A stretch of DNA of 64,000 bases from Candidatus Yaniella excrementigallinarum (GTDB taxonomy: Bacteria; Actinomycetota; Actinomycetes; Actinomycetales; Micrococcaceae): the NCBI GenBank assembly GCA_019113675.1, contig DXHA01000010.1, forward strand, positions 1-64,000, in the 5' to 3' direction. The notes under the pieces are model-generated. The model had not been told where the DNA came from, made no database searches, and saw only the letters and a list, made by a program, of their open reading frames with translations. The translations under genes and the position numbers were made by a program. Shown one piece after another: positions 26,614-36,188 of this stretch (position 1 is the first letter of the stretch; the number at the start of each line of letters is the position of its first letter).

Positions 26614-28371
26614 ATGAACGTCAGCGAACAATACCGTGCTGCCCGTGATCGTCTCATGGCGTTGGACCTGAACGAGGCAGTTGAGCAGTTCAGCTGGCCC
26701 CACCTCGAAAACTTCAATTTCGGACTTGACTGGTTTGATGTCATTGCCAAAAACCCTGACCGCTCCGATCAGCCGGCCTTGATAGTCACCGGCGATGCTG
26801 GGACTCAGATTTTGACTTTCGCGCAGCTTTCGGCCAGATCAACACAGGTCGCAGGCTGGTTGCAGTCACTTGGCGTTACCCGCGGGGATAAGTTCATGAT
26901 GATGTTGGATAACGAGGTGGAGCTATGGGAAGCTATGCTAGCTTCCATCAAAATTGGCGCCGTTATCCTGCCGACTACCGTCATGCTCGATGCCAAAGCG
27001 CTGGCTTCGCGAATCCAGCGAGCAAATGTCGACTGGATCCTGACTAACCCCCAGAATATCTACAAAATTCAGAAGCTCGCTAAATTTGGGGTTGATCCAA
27101 ATTCGCTAGGCATAGTTGTTACCGGCAAGGAAACCATTTCCAACACCTATGCATACACCGATGCTTACTCATGCAATCGGGAATTTGTCATTGATGGTCC
27201 CACCCCAGCCGACGCCGAAATGCTGGTGTATTTCACATCGGGCACCACCAGTGAACCAAAAATGGTACTGCACACCCAGCAGTCCTATTCAGTTGGGCAT
27301 TTCTCAACCCTGTACTGGCTTGGTGTAGATAGTGACGACGTGCACCTCAATATTTCTTCGCCGGGATGGGGCAAACATGCGTGGTCGTCATTTTTTGCTC
27401 CATGGATAGGTGAGGCAACTGTGTTAGCGGTCAACTATGCACGTTTTGACCCTGCCAACGTATTAGATGTGATTGCCAAATTCGAAGTGACCAGTCTTTG
27501 TGCTCCACCCACCGTCTGGCGCATGCTAGTTCACGCTGATATGGGACGGCTAAATAACCCACCGACTAATGCCCTTTCGGCGGGCGAACCGCTAAATCTC
27601 GCCACGCTGCAGCAAGTCCAACATGCTTGGGGAGTAACTATCCGAGATGGTTATGGACAAACAGAAACTACCCTTCAAATTGCCACCACACCTGGGCTTG
27701 AAGTTGCTGCCGGGGCGCTTGGCAAACCACTTCCTGGTTTTCACATTGAGCTAGTCGACGAAGTAACGGGCAAGCTTATTGACGGAGCCGGTACCGGCCA
27801 AGTCGCATTACGGCTTGGCCCCGAGCCCGTAGGGTTGACCCCTGGGTACTATTTAGATGCTGAACGCAATGTCGAAGCTTTCGGATCTGAGTTATATCTC
27901 ACCGGAGATCTCATGTCACGCGATGCAAAAGGTATTTACACATATGTCGGTCGAGCCGATGACCTATTTAAAGCCTCTGATTATAAGTTGTCACCCTTTG
28001 AATTAGAAAACGGGCTAATGGGGTACCCAGCCATCTCAGAAGTGGCAGTGGTGCCCAGTCCAGACCCGATTCGTACAGCAGTTCCCAAGGCATATGTGGT
28101 GCTTGCCCCAGGCTACTTACCAACCGCTGAAACGGCCCATGATATTTTTTCTCATGCGCGCACCACGTTGCAACCTTACGCTCGGATTCGTCGCTTGGAG
28201 TTTGTAACCGAGCTGCCGAAAACGGTGTCTGGCAAGATCCGTCGTGTGACGCTTCGACAAGACGAAATCGGCGTCCACGGCGACCAAGGCCAACATACTG
28301 CAGCTATACTAGCAAAACGCACCTCTAGTGACGGCTATGGATTCGAGTTCTCAGATGCGCAGTTCCGCTAA
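26614..28371 (+). CDS. AMP-forming acyl-CoA synthetase (medium/short-chain type), paralogue A
   Basis: ANL-superfamily ligase, 585 residues, expected to activate a carboxylic acid to its CoA thioester through an acyl-AMP. Motifs: YFTSGTTSEPKMV (P-loop, about residue 205), the RDGYGQTETT motif (about 348-357), LTGDLMSRD, GRADDLFKASDYKLSPFELE hinge, and the C-terminal catalytic Lys in KTVSGKIRR. It is a close paralogue of the protein at 33549, alike along the full length. AAGGA lies before the ATG. The two paralogues flank a leftward four-gene operon for acyl-CoA breakdown. The natural acid is unknown. Confidence 0.92.
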   Translation: MNVSEQYRAARDRLMALDLNEAVEQFSWPHLENFNFGLDWFDVIAKNPDRSDQPALIVTGDAGTQILTFAQLSARSTQVAGWLQSLGVTRGDKFMMMLDNEVELWEAMLASIKIGAVILPTTVMLDAKALASRIQRANVDWILTNPQNIYKIQKLAKFGVDPNSLGIVVTGKETISNTYAYTDAYSCNREFVIDGPTPADAEMLVYFTSGTTSEPKMVLHTQQSYSVGHFSTLYWLGVDSDDVHLNISSPGWGKHAWSSFFAPWIGEATVLAVNYARFDPANVLDVIAKFEVTSLCAPPTVWRMLVHADMGRLNNPPTNALSAGEPLNLATLQQVQHAWGVTIRDGYGQTETTLQIATTPGLEVAAGALGKPLPGFHIELVDEVTGKLIDGAGTGQVALRLGPEPVGLTPGYYLDAERNVEAFGSELYLTGDLMSRDAKGIYTYVGRADDLFKASDYKLSPFELENGLMGYPAISEVAVVPSPDPIRTAVPKAYVVLAPGYLPTAETAHDIFSHARTTLQPYARIRRLEFVTELPKTVSGKIRRVTLRQDEIGVHGDQGQHTAAILAKRTSSDGYGFEFSDAQFR

Positions 28372-28381
28372 AGCAATTTGG

Positions 28382-29956
28382 TTACTTCAGCTCGCGTTTA
28401 AGAATTTTCCCCGACTGGTTTCTCGGTAGTTCTGCGACAAATTCAACCTGCCCCGGCACTTTATGACGGGCTAAATACTGACGGGTAAACTCTCGAATGT
28501 CGTTGCCGGTGACCTGTTCATAACCACTTTTAAGTACGATTACCGCGGTGACTTGCTCAATCCATTTCTCGTGAGCACGGCCCACCACAGCCACTTCAGC
28601 AACAGCTTCATGACGATAAATGGCGTCTTCGACTTCTCTGGAGGCCACCAAAATACCCCCAGTATTAATTACATCTTTGATCCGATCGACTACTTCGATG
28701 TAGCCTTGTGCATCTTTAGTCACCATGTCACCGGAGCGGAACCAGCCATCCATAAATGCTTCGGCTGTCTGCTCCGGTTTATTCCAGTACCCAGAGAATA
28801 GCTGTGGTGATCGATATTGCACTTCACCTGCTACACCCACACCACTATCTTCACCGGTAGTAGGGTCTACCACTCGCATTTGAACAGTTGAGATTGGCCG
28901 ACCCGCTGATGCTGGGCGCTCGTCATGTTCTTCTGGACGCAACACCGTACATAACGGTGCCATCTCACTTTGTCCGAAACAGTTGTAGAAGCCAATATCT
29001 GGATAGTTCGAACGTAAGCGCTGCAATACCGTAACGGGCATGATTGAAGCCCCATACTGCGCCTTAGTCAAAGTGGTTAGATCGCGCTTCTCTAAGTCCG
29101 GATGCTGTGATAATGGAACCCAAACGGTGGGCGCAAGAAATAGCGAACCAATCTTCTCGTCTTCTATGCGTTGCAGAATTTCGGGGATTTCAGGGATACG
29201 AAGCAACCGGATAGTAGCACCCAGCATCAAATATGGGTTGGTAAAGACATGCATTGCAGCAGAGTGATACAACGGCATAGCTGTTAGCGGGTTATCTTTA
29301 GCACTTAGATCCAGGGCTGGAATCGTTCCATTATAGTGTGCCAGCAACGCTCGATGCGTAAGCATTGCCCCTTTGGGGGCAGAGGTTGTCCCTGAGGTAT
29401 AAAGCAATTGAACAAGATCAGTTTCCTCAGCTGTATCCCAGTCGTCATAGGTAAGACACTCAGCAAGATCATCATCGTTTGCCAGAACATCCTGCAGATG
29501 AGCTAAGATTTCGGAAATTGCAACGACGCTGGGGCCTTTATCAACAGCGGCAACTTCTCGAACCGTATCGACGTACTCATCATCTACGATGATCGCCGAA
29601 GCTGAACTATCGGCAACGAGATACTGTAGTTCCGGCCCAGTTAGTGCAAAGTTAATCGGCACATGAACTAAACCGGCTCGTGAGGCTGCGAAGAAAAGTA
29701 TAAGAAATACATCCGAGTTCTTTCCCATGACTGCAAGCCGGTCTCCCTTATGTAACCCTAGCTGGCGCAACCTGGCTGCGGTAATGGTAATTGCTTGATC
29801 TAAGGCGGTGTAAGTCCAGCTTCGTTCGAGATACTTGAGTGCCACTTTTTCGCGCTGTGTTTCTGCGACGCGAGAAAATTGCAATGAGACCGAATTTCGC
29901 TGGCTAATGCGAATCTGTTGGTCAAGGGAGGTGGAGCCGGCATTAAACGAATTCAT
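28382..29956 (-). CDS. long-chain-type acyl-CoA synthetase (FadD-like)
   Basis: ANL-superfamily ligase of 524 residues of a different branch from the two flanking paralogues. Motifs: LLYTSGTTSAPKGAMLTH P-loop (about 186-203), YNCFGQSEMAPL, the RSGDMVTKDAQGYIEVVDRIKD hinge region, and the C-terminal PRNQSGKILKREL with catalytic Lys. It is the last gene of the leftward run that starts at 33203 (acyl-CoA dehydrogenase, SDR, thiolase, ligase), with 72 bases before it. It would supply the acyl-CoA substrate for that pathway. It converges on paralogue A with a ten-base gap. Confidence 0.92.
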   Translation of the reverse strand: MNSFNAGSTSLDQQIRISQRNSVSLQFSRVAETQREKVALKYLERSWTYTALDQAITITAARLRQLGLHKGDRLAVMGKNSDVFLILFFAASRAGLVHVPINFALTGPELQYLVADSSASAIIVDDEYVDTVREVAAVDKGPSVVAISEILAHLQDVLANDDDLAECLTYDDWDTAEETDLVQLLYTSGTTSAPKGAMLTHRALLAHYNGTIPALDLSAKDNPLTAMPLYHSAAMHVFTNPYLMLGATIRLLRIPEIPEILQRIEDEKIGSLFLAPTVWVPLSQHPDLEKRDLTTLTKAQYGASIMPVTVLQRLRSNYPDIGFYNCFGQSEMAPLCTVLRPEEHDERPASAGRPISTVQMRVVDPTTGEDSGVGVAGEVQYRSPQLFSGYWNKPEQTAEAFMDGWFRSGDMVTKDAQGYIEVVDRIKDVINTGGILVASREVEDAIYRHEAVAEVAVVGRAHEKWIEQVTAVIVLKSGYEQVTGNDIREFTRQYLARHKVPGQVEFVAELPRNQSGKILKRELK

Positions 29957-30028
29957 AGAGAAACTCCGTCGTAGAAATTCACGTGGCTAAGCTAGAAGAA
30001 ACTGACATTTGTTACCAGGGGCCTGAAT

Positions 30029-31183
30029 TTAATTGTCCAAACGCTCAATAATGGTGACGTTAGCTTGGCCTCCACCCTCACACATCGTTTGCAGACCAAA
30101 GCGACCACCTGAGTTTTCTAGTGAATGCAGCAAGGTCGTCATCAGCCGTGCACCGGTTGCACCAATCGGGTGTCCTAAAGCAATCGCGCCACCATGCATA
30201 TTGACTTTGGACATATCAGGCCGAAGCTCTTTTTCCCAGGCAAGCACAACGGCTGCGAAAGCCTCGTTGATCTCGATAGCATCGAACTCGTTAATATCCA
30301 TGCCTGTGCGTTCAAGTGCAAAACGGGTAGCCCGAATTGGAGCTGACAACATCATCACTGGGTCATCAGCACGTGCCGAAACGTGATGAATACGCGCCCG
30401 CGGCACTAAACCATACTCTTCAACTGCCCGTTCGGACGCGATTGCTAATAATGCTGCACCGTCACTGATCTGAGAGGCAGTCGCCGGGGTATGGATACCG
30501 TTTGGACGCATGGTTTGAAGTTCACGCATTTTTGCCCGATTTGGTGTTCGAGGACCTTCATCATCACGTAACCCACCCAGTGGCAATATCTCTTCGGCAA
30601 AGAACCCGGCTTCCTGCGACGCGATGGCACGTCGGTGGGATTCTGCAGCAAACGCTTCGGCCTGATCACGGGTAATACCCCAGCGATTAGCCATCATTTC
30701 GGCCCCGTGAAACTGGGAAATCTGCTGGTCCCCATAACGGTCCGCCCAGGCCTTTGAACCCGCAAAAGGGTTGGGAAACCCCTGGTCTTGCATAATGATA
30801 TTTGCAGAGCCAATCGGGATGGTCGACATGTTCTGGACTCCACCGGCAACGACAAGGTCTGATGTACCCGACATCACCGCTTGCGCGGCATAATGCACCG
30901 CCTGCTGACCTGATCCGCACTGGCGATCGATTGTGGTTCCAGGGACGGCTTCAGAACCTCCAGCTGCTAACCAAGCGGTACGTGCTATGTCAAAAGCCTG
31001 GGGCCCGATTTGGTCAATACAGCCAAGAATAATTTCATCATATTCGGCGGTATCAATCCCAAGGCGATCGAATAATGCAGCCAGTGGTGCTGCAGCAAGA
31101 TCTGCTGGGTGTATCTGTGCCAAAGCGCCATTGCGACGTCCTACAGGGGTGCGAAGTGCATCAACAATGAATGCTTGTGACAT
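30029..31183 (-). CDS. acetyl-CoA C-acyltransferase (thiolase)
   Basis: Degradative-type thiolase, 384 residues from the chosen start, which splits a 3-ketoacyl-CoA with CoA. The acylated Cys is in DRQCGSGQQA (about residue 90), the His in NEAFAAV and GGAIALGHPIGATGAR, and the C-terminal Cys in MCEGGGQAN. The frame opens at 31210, but ATG 31183 (MSQAFIVDALRTP) has a perfect AGGAGGA seven bases upstream. It follows the SDR by 42 bases. With the SDR and dehydrogenase it forms a beta-oxidation-type module; 2-methylacetoacetyl-CoA from isoleucine is one plausible substrate. Confidence 0.94.
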   Translation of the reverse strand: MSQAFIVDALRTPVGRRNGALAQIHPADLAAAPLAALFDRLGIDTAEYDEIILGCIDQIGPQAFDIARTAWLAAGGSEAVPGTTIDRQCGSGQQAVHYAAQAVMSGTSDLVVAGGVQNMSTIPIGSANIIMQDQGFPNPFAGSKAWADRYGDQQISQFHGAEMMANRWGITRDQAEAFAAESHRRAIASQEAGFFAEEILPLGGLRDDEGPRTPNRAKMRELQTMRPNGIHTPATASQISDGAALLAIASERAVEEYGLVPRARIHHVSARADDPVMMLSAPIRATRFALERTGMDINEFDAIEINEAFAAVVLAWEKELRPDMSKVNMHGGAIALGHPIGATGARLMTTLLHSLENSGGRFGLQTMCEGGGQANVTIIERLDN

Positions 31184-31225
31184 GAGATTCCTCCTGGACC
31201 ATCCATCCAAAGTGTAATTTTCCGA

Positions 31226-31987
31226 CTAGCGTGGACCCATTCGTAAGGCACCGTCCATTCGAACGGTATGGCCATTGATGTAATCGTGGCCAATAAGGTC
31301 CAACACCAGTTGTGCGTATTCATCTGGGCGTCCCAGGCGAGCCGGGAACGGTACCGAGGCTTCCAAGGTTTCACGAAACTCAGAGGTGATACCTGCCATC
31401 ATTGGAGTTTCCACGATGCCAGGAGCGACGGTATTGACACGGATGCCATGGGAGGCCAAGTCCCGAGCAGCCGAGATGGTAAGCGAGTGCACCCCACCTT
31501 TTGAAGCTGCATAGGCTGCTTGGCCAATTTGTCCTTCAAATGCTGCCACGGAGGCTGTGTTGATGACAATACCGCGCTGACCATCTTCATCGATAGGTTC
31601 TTGTTTGGCGATAACTTCCGCTCCCAAAGTCAACACGTTGAATGTCCCCACCAGGTTCACATTGATAACGTTTGCGAACTGTTCAAGGTCATGAGTGCCA
31701 CCTCGCGAGAGGATCCGTCCTGGCGTTGCGATACCCGCACAGTTAATTACTACTCGAAGCGGTTCGGCACCTTCAGAAACTTTCGTCATCGCCCGACGAA
31801 TCGAATCCTGGTCAGTCACGTTTACTTCTAAGTATTCCACATTCTCGATGGAATCTGCTTTGTTGATACCGTCAGCCAGGTCAAAAGCATAGACTTTCAT
31901 TCCTCTGTCGGCCAAGGCCTTTACAGTACTAGCGCCTAAACCCGATGCCCCGCCGGTAACGATGGCGGCTTGTCCTTGAATCTGCAC
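31226..31987 (-). CDS. SDR-family 3-hydroxyacyl-CoA dehydrogenase (HSD10-like)
   Basis: Short-chain dehydrogenase of 253 residues. NAD-binding TGGASGLGAST at the N-terminus, NCAGIATPG, catalytic Ser in NTASVAAFEG and the YAASKGG Tyr/Lys pair. Gene order (acyl-CoA dehydrogenase, SDR, thiolase) and the similarity to type-2 3-hydroxyacyl-CoA dehydrogenases suggest oxidation of a (2-methyl)-3-hydroxyacyl-CoA. The frame extends to an ATG at 32008 that overlaps the dehydrogenase gene, but GTG 31987 has AAAGGAT six bases upstream and gives the normal N-terminus. Confidence 0.92.
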   Translation of the reverse strand: MQIQGQAAIVTGGASGLGASTVKALADRGMKVYAFDLADGINKADSIENVEYLEVNVTDQDSIRRAMTKVSEGAEPLRVVINCAGIATPGRILSRGGTHDLEQFANVINVNLVGTFNVLTLGAEVIAKQEPIDEDGQRGIVINTASVAAFEGQIGQAAYAASKGGVHSLTISAARDLASHGIRVNTVAPGIVETPMMAGITSEFRETLEASVPFPARLGRPDEYAQLVLDLIGHDYINGHTVRMDGALRMGPR

Positions 31988-32000
31988 GGGATGATCCTTT

Positions 32001-33203
32001 CTATACAAATGCTGACACGCCAGTCACTGCGCGTGCCACGATCAGGGAATTAATTTCATAGGTTCCCTCATATGTATGGAGGGCTTCTGCGTCGGTGAAA
32101 ATCTTTGCTGCTTCGTAGGTGGAAACAATCCCATTACCACCCAAAATATTCCGAGCACGAGCCACTGAGTCGCGCAACAGCCGAGTACCCGTAGATTTGG
32201 CCATCGCCGCATGGACCATATCTACGCTTCCTGCTGTTTGTAGCCGTGCTATCTGCTGCATGAGTCCTGAACATGCAGAGGCGTTGGAAATCATTTCGGC
32301 CAGATCTTGCTGGATAAGCTGGGATTTTGCTAATGGTCGGCCAAATTGTTGACGGTCTAATGCATAATCCCGCGCTACGTCAAATGCATGTAATTGGGCA
32401 CCCAACGCTTCCCAGCCTACCCAGATACGTGAATTTCGCAGCATCTCATTTGCCGCTTCAAACTTGGCAGCCCCCGGAAGAGCATCAGCGTCACTAATTT
32501 CTACCTGATCAAAACTCAGGTCGGCATTTTGCATTACGCGCAAGCCGATTTTGTTGTTAATTTTTTCTGCGGAAACTCCCGGTAAGTCCATCTGAACAAG
32601 GAAACCTTTGATTTGCTGGTCCGCAGTGTCACGTGCCCAGACAAGAGCGAAATCAGCGAAGGTTGCAGCACCAATCCAACGCTTGTGGCCGTTAATGACC
32701 CATCCGTCTGTGATCTTAGTGGCAGTTGTCTCCATCCCCCCGGCTATATCGGACCCATGGTTTGGCTCAGTCATGGCAAAACTGCCGATGGCCTGAAAAT
32801 TGCACAATTGGTCTAGCCATCGTTGACGCTGAGTATCAGACCCCAGCTGGTCTATCATTCCTACAATGAGTTCATTATGGATGCCGACAAGCGAACATAG
32901 TGACGCATCAACACGAGCTACCTCCGCATAGACAAGTCCACGGTAAAGCCATGACCAGTCTTGTACCGCAAGCTCTCCAAGCCCTAGTTCAGCTAGCCCT
33001 GGCAACATGTCAAACGCGAACTCATCGCGGTTCCAGTACTCAATGATCTGTTTTCTGACATTGTCTTGAAGATATTGGCGAATTCTAAGGAGTTGCTGCT
33101 GCTCGTGCTCAGGCAATAAGGAGATGACGTCCAAAACATCAGCATCGGGAAATGGTGCGTGGTGAACGTTTTTGATCAACCCATTGGGTTCCACGGCTCT
33201 CAT
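32001..33203 (-). CDS. acyl-CoA dehydrogenase (glutaryl-CoA-dehydrogenase-like subgroup)
   Basis: FAD enzyme of 400 residues that makes the alpha-beta double bond in an acyl-CoA. Landmarks: FAMTEPNHGSDIAG, HKRWIGAATFADFALVWAR (flavin site), ALDRQQFGRPLA, and the C-terminal TYEGTYEINSLIVARAVTG, where the catalytic Glu is expected. The YEGTYEI form resembles glutaryl-CoA dehydrogenases, but the neighbours point to branched or short-chain acyl-CoA substrates, so substrate is open. AAAGGA five bases before the ATG. It is the first gene of the leftward SDR-thiolase-ligase operon. Confidence 0.92.
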   Translation of the reverse strand: MRAVEPNGLIKNVHHAPFPDADVLDVISLLPEHEQQQLLRIRQYLQDNVRKQIIEYWNRDEFAFDMLPGLAELGLGELAVQDWSWLYRGLVYAEVARVDASLCSLVGIHNELIVGMIDQLGSDTQRQRWLDQLCNFQAIGSFAMTEPNHGSDIAGGMETTATKITDGWVINGHKRWIGAATFADFALVWARDTADQQIKGFLVQMDLPGVSAEKINNKIGLRVMQNADLSFDQVEISDADALPGAAKFEAANEMLRNSRIWVGWEALGAQLHAFDVARDYALDRQQFGRPLAKSQLIQQDLAEMISNASACSGLMQQIARLQTAGSVDMVHAAMAKSTGTRLLRDSVARARNILGGNGIVSTYEAAKIFTDAEALHTYEGTYEINSLIVARAVTGVSAFV

Positions 33204-33548
33204 ATGCGTCCTTTTCTCATTCCAAACTGTGCGGTGATGCAGCTCTCAAAGAGCCTATACTGCACAAGTGTACAGTGAAAGGCTATTCACTGAAAACCAG
33301 ATACACAACCGGATAGATATTTTGATGCACACGGCCTGTGCGAAAACTATATTAACCCAAGTCACATGGGAATATATAGCGCTTGATTCCGACTGTCGGC
33401 ACCCCACAATTCCCAAGAATCTAAACTCAAAACGCCCATCAGACACCAGTTCAAGGATGCAACTTAGTCAAATAGATGTACGCTATGTCACAGTATGGTT
33501 TATCTACTTCACCTCATGTAGCAAGCGACTTCAGTTTTAAGGAGCCTT
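33204..33548. promoter_or_regulatory. divergent control region with several dyads
   Basis: 345 bases between the leftward dehydrogenase operon and the rightward ligase. It holds an imperfect dyad at 33259-33276 (arms ACTGCACA / TGTACAGT), a perfect dyad CAGTGAA-N6-TTCACTG at 33273-33292, and a longer imperfect dyad with arms at 33347-33359 and 33367-33379 (10 of 13 pairs). These look like regulator sites over a shared promoter region. No protein frame is convincing. Confidence 0.55.
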
Positions 33549-35309
33549 ATGTCTGTTACCGATCAATTCCGGCAAGCTCGCGATGTACTACTTGCACACC
33601 GCACTGATATCGAAACAGCCCGGGAAAAATTTACCTGGCCCCGATTTGAATACTTCAACTTTGCACTGGACTGGTTTGATCAAGTTGCAGCGACTCCTGA
33701 ACGCGCAGATCAGCCTGCCCTGGTAATTCTCGAGGAAGATGGAACACGGTATTCCACGACTTACGCTCAACTAGCAAAACGGTCTTCCCAAGTTTCCAAC
33801 TGGCTACGTAACCTCGGGGTGAAACGTGGCGACGGTATCATCGTTATGTTGGATAACCAGTACGAGCTATGGGAAACTATGCTGGCTGGGTTCAAATTAG
33901 GTGCCATACTACTACCGACCACAGTAATGCTGGCACCAGAACAAATTCACGAGCGCATTGAACGTTCTCAGGCACGCTGGGTAGTAACTAACCCAGACAA
34001 CACTGAAAAGTTCGACGCGGTGCAAGGAGCATTCAGTGTTATTACCACCGGGCTTAGCCAACTGCCGGATGACTCCGTGCACCCACAGTATCTCTACACA
34101 GCTGCTGACGACGCACCGGTGGAATTTGAACCAACTGAGCCAACACCGGCCAGTGACACAGCGCTGATTTATTTCACCTCTGGCACCACTTCTCGGTCCA
34201 AAATGGTGGCACACAGTCACGCATCCTATCCAGTTGGCCATTTATCAACCCTCTACTGGATCGGTCTGGAGCCCGGAGACGTTCATCTCAATGTCGCTTC
34301 CCCTGGTTGGGCCAAACACGCTTGGTCGAACTTTTTTGCGCCGCTGATCGGGGAAGCTACGATCTTTTTGTATAACTACGTACGGTTTGATGCCAAGCAG
34401 CTAATGTCGGTCATGGACACCGAAGGCGTCACATCAATCTGTGCCCCTCCAACGGTGTGGCGAATGTTGATCCAAGCTGATCTGACCAAAATGATTAACC
34501 CACCACAAAAAGTGTTAGCAGCTGGAGAACCGCTTAATCCGGTGGTGATTAATGCCGTCAATACTGCCTGGAACGCTGACATTCGAGATGGATTTGGACA
34601 AACCGAAACGACATTGGTGATCGCAAACACTCCTGGCCAGAGCCTGAAATCGGGGTCTCTGGGCAAAGTGCTGCCCGGCTATGAAGTGGTGCTAAGCGAT
34701 CCTGCCACAGGTGAACTGATTGAAGGGGCAGGAGAAGGCGAGGTTTGCCTGCGCATTGACCCGCGACCAGTTGGACTGATGACGGAATACTATAAGGATC
34801 CTGAAAAGAACGAAACAGCGTTTTTTGGTGGCTACTACCGCACCGGTGACATCATGGAGCGAGACGAAAACGGAATCTATACCTACGTCGGACGCGCTGA
34901 TGATGTTTTCAAAGCCTCGGACTATAAACTGTCACCGTTTGAGCTGGAATCAGCAATTATCGAGCACCCTGCGGTATCAGAGGCAGCAGTCGTTCCTTCG
35001 CCTGACCCGATCCGCTTGTCGGTGCCCAAAGCATATGTAGTGTTGGCGGAGGGGCATGCTCCAGATGCGGAGACTGCTGAGAATATCTTTGCTTTTGCCG
35101 AGACCAAACTGCCACCCTATGCGAAAATTCGGCGTTTAGAATTCGCGGAACTGCCTAAAACAATCTCTGGGAAGATCCGTCGCGTTGAGCTGCGTAAAAA
35201 AGAAGCCGACTTTCATGGAGCCGATGGAGAACGTACAGAACAGTCACTGGCTGCTCGTACAACGAACGGGGGCTACGACCACGAATACTCAGCGACAGAT
35301 TTCAAATAG
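33549..35309 (+). CDS. AMP-forming acyl-CoA synthetase (medium/short-chain type), paralogue B
   Basis: ANL-superfamily ligase, 586 residues, full-length paralogue of the protein at 26614. P-loop YFTSGTTSRSKMV (about residue 209), RDGFGQTETT, YRTGDIMERDENG, GRADDVFKASDYKLSPFELE, and catalytic Lys in KTISGKIRR. In the P-loop the usual Pro before Lys is Ser here (SRSK versus SEPK in paralogue A). A clean AAGGAG precedes the ATG by about five bases. It is transcribed away from the dehydrogenase operon, from a dyad-rich region, and ends in a very strong hairpin. Confidence 0.92.
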   Translation: MSVTDQFRQARDVLLAHRTDIETAREKFTWPRFEYFNFALDWFDQVAATPERADQPALVILEEDGTRYSTTYAQLAKRSSQVSNWLRNLGVKRGDGIIVMLDNQYELWETMLAGFKLGAILLPTTVMLAPEQIHERIERSQARWVVTNPDNTEKFDAVQGAFSVITTGLSQLPDDSVHPQYLYTAADDAPVEFEPTEPTPASDTALIYFTSGTTSRSKMVAHSHASYPVGHLSTLYWIGLEPGDVHLNVASPGWAKHAWSNFFAPLIGEATIFLYNYVRFDAKQLMSVMDTEGVTSICAPPTVWRMLIQADLTKMINPPQKVLAAGEPLNPVVINAVNTAWNADIRDGFGQTETTLVIANTPGQSLKSGSLGKVLPGYEVVLSDPATGELIEGAGEGEVCLRIDPRPVGLMTEYYKDPEKNETAFFGGYYRTGDIMERDENGIYTYVGRADDVFKASDYKLSPFELESAIIEHPAVSEAAVVPSPDPIRLSVPKAYVVLAEGHAPDAETAENIFAFAETKLPPYAKIRRLEFAELPKTISGKIRRVELRKKEADFHGADGERTEQSLAARTTNGGYDHEYSATDFK

Positions 35310-35354
35310 TCAGCACCCATCTTCCACTGGATAACGCTGCCCAGTAGCTAAGCA

Positions 35355-35397
35355 CAATGAAATGTGGCCCGGGATAATCCCGGGCCACATTTCATTG
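35355..35397. terminator. 20-bp perfect hairpin between convergent genes
   Basis: Arms 35355-35374 and 35378-35397 pair perfectly around a three-base loop (TAA). It lies 46 bases after the ligase stop and 15 bases after the stop of the leftward enoyl-CoA hydratase. AT-rich outer ends supply short T-runs on both strands, so it should work as a bidirectional terminator. Confidence 0.9.
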
Positions 35398-35411
35398 CTT
35401 CTTAGTAGAAA

Positions 35412-36185
35412 TTAACGGTCCTTGAATTCGGGCTGGCGCTTATTGGCAAAAGCATCCATTCCCTCGGACTGATCTTCAAACGCAAACAGTGCATGGAAGG
35501 TACGGCGTTCAAACAGCAAGCCTTGCTGCAGTGTTGTTTCAAAGGCTGTGTTAACGGCTTCCTTTGCTGCCATAATTGCCGGTCGCGATTTTGCAGCGAT
35601 AGTCTGCGCAATCTCCATAGCCGTATCAAAGACTTCGTCGTCGGCTACCAGACGAGCCACCAGACCGGCACGCTCGGCTTCCTCACCAGTCATCATCCGT
35701 CCAGTAAACACCATATCCATAGCTTTAGCTTTGCCAACAGCTCGCGCTAACCGCTGCGATCCGCCCATGCCAGGAATAACACCGAGATTAATTTCTGGTT
35801 GGCCAAATTGTGTTTTCGGTCCGGCGACCATCACATCGGCCATCATAGCTAGTTCGCAGCCACCGCCAAGTGCGTAGCCGTTTACAGCCGCGATGACTGG
35901 TAGTCGGATCGCAGTGAACCGGTTCCATTGTGAAAACCAGTCGGCCTGCTGCATTTCAATATAGGACTTGGAATTCATTTCTTTGATGTCAGCACCGGCA
36001 GCAAAGGCTTTTTCGTTGCCGGTCAACACAATGGCCATGATGTTTGGGTCAGCTTGGAAAGCCTCTGCAGCATCAACAACGGCATACATCACATCAACGT
36101 TGAGAGCATTAAGCGCATCTGGACGGTTCAAACGAATCACACCGATGCGATCGACCGTTTCGGTTAAAATTATTTCGGTAGACAC
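35412..36185 (-). CDS. enoyl-CoA hydratase
   Basis: Crotonase-fold enzyme of 257 residues that adds water across an enoyl-CoA. The oxyanion-hole motif and first catalytic Glu are in ALGGGCELAMMADV, and the second Glu is in FGQPEINLGVIPG, so both catalytic acids are present. In the valine route it would hydrate methacrylyl-CoA to 3-hydroxyisobutyryl-CoA. GTG start with AAAGG seven bases upstream. It is the last gene of the four-gene leftward operon headed by mmsA, only three bases after mmsB. Confidence 0.94.
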   Translation of the reverse strand: MSTEIILTETVDRIGVIRLNRPDALNALNVDVMYAVVDAAEAFQADPNIMAIVLTGNEKAFAAGADIKEMNSKSYIEMQQADWFSQWNRFTAIRLPVIAAVNGYALGGGCELAMMADVMVAGPKTQFGQPEINLGVIPGMGGSQRLARAVGKAKAMDMVFTGRMMTGEEAERAGLVARLVADDEVFDTAMEIAQTIAAKSRPAIMAAKEAVNTAFETTLQQGLLFERRTFHALFAFEDQSEGMDAFANKRQPEFKDR

Positions 36186-36188
36186 AAA

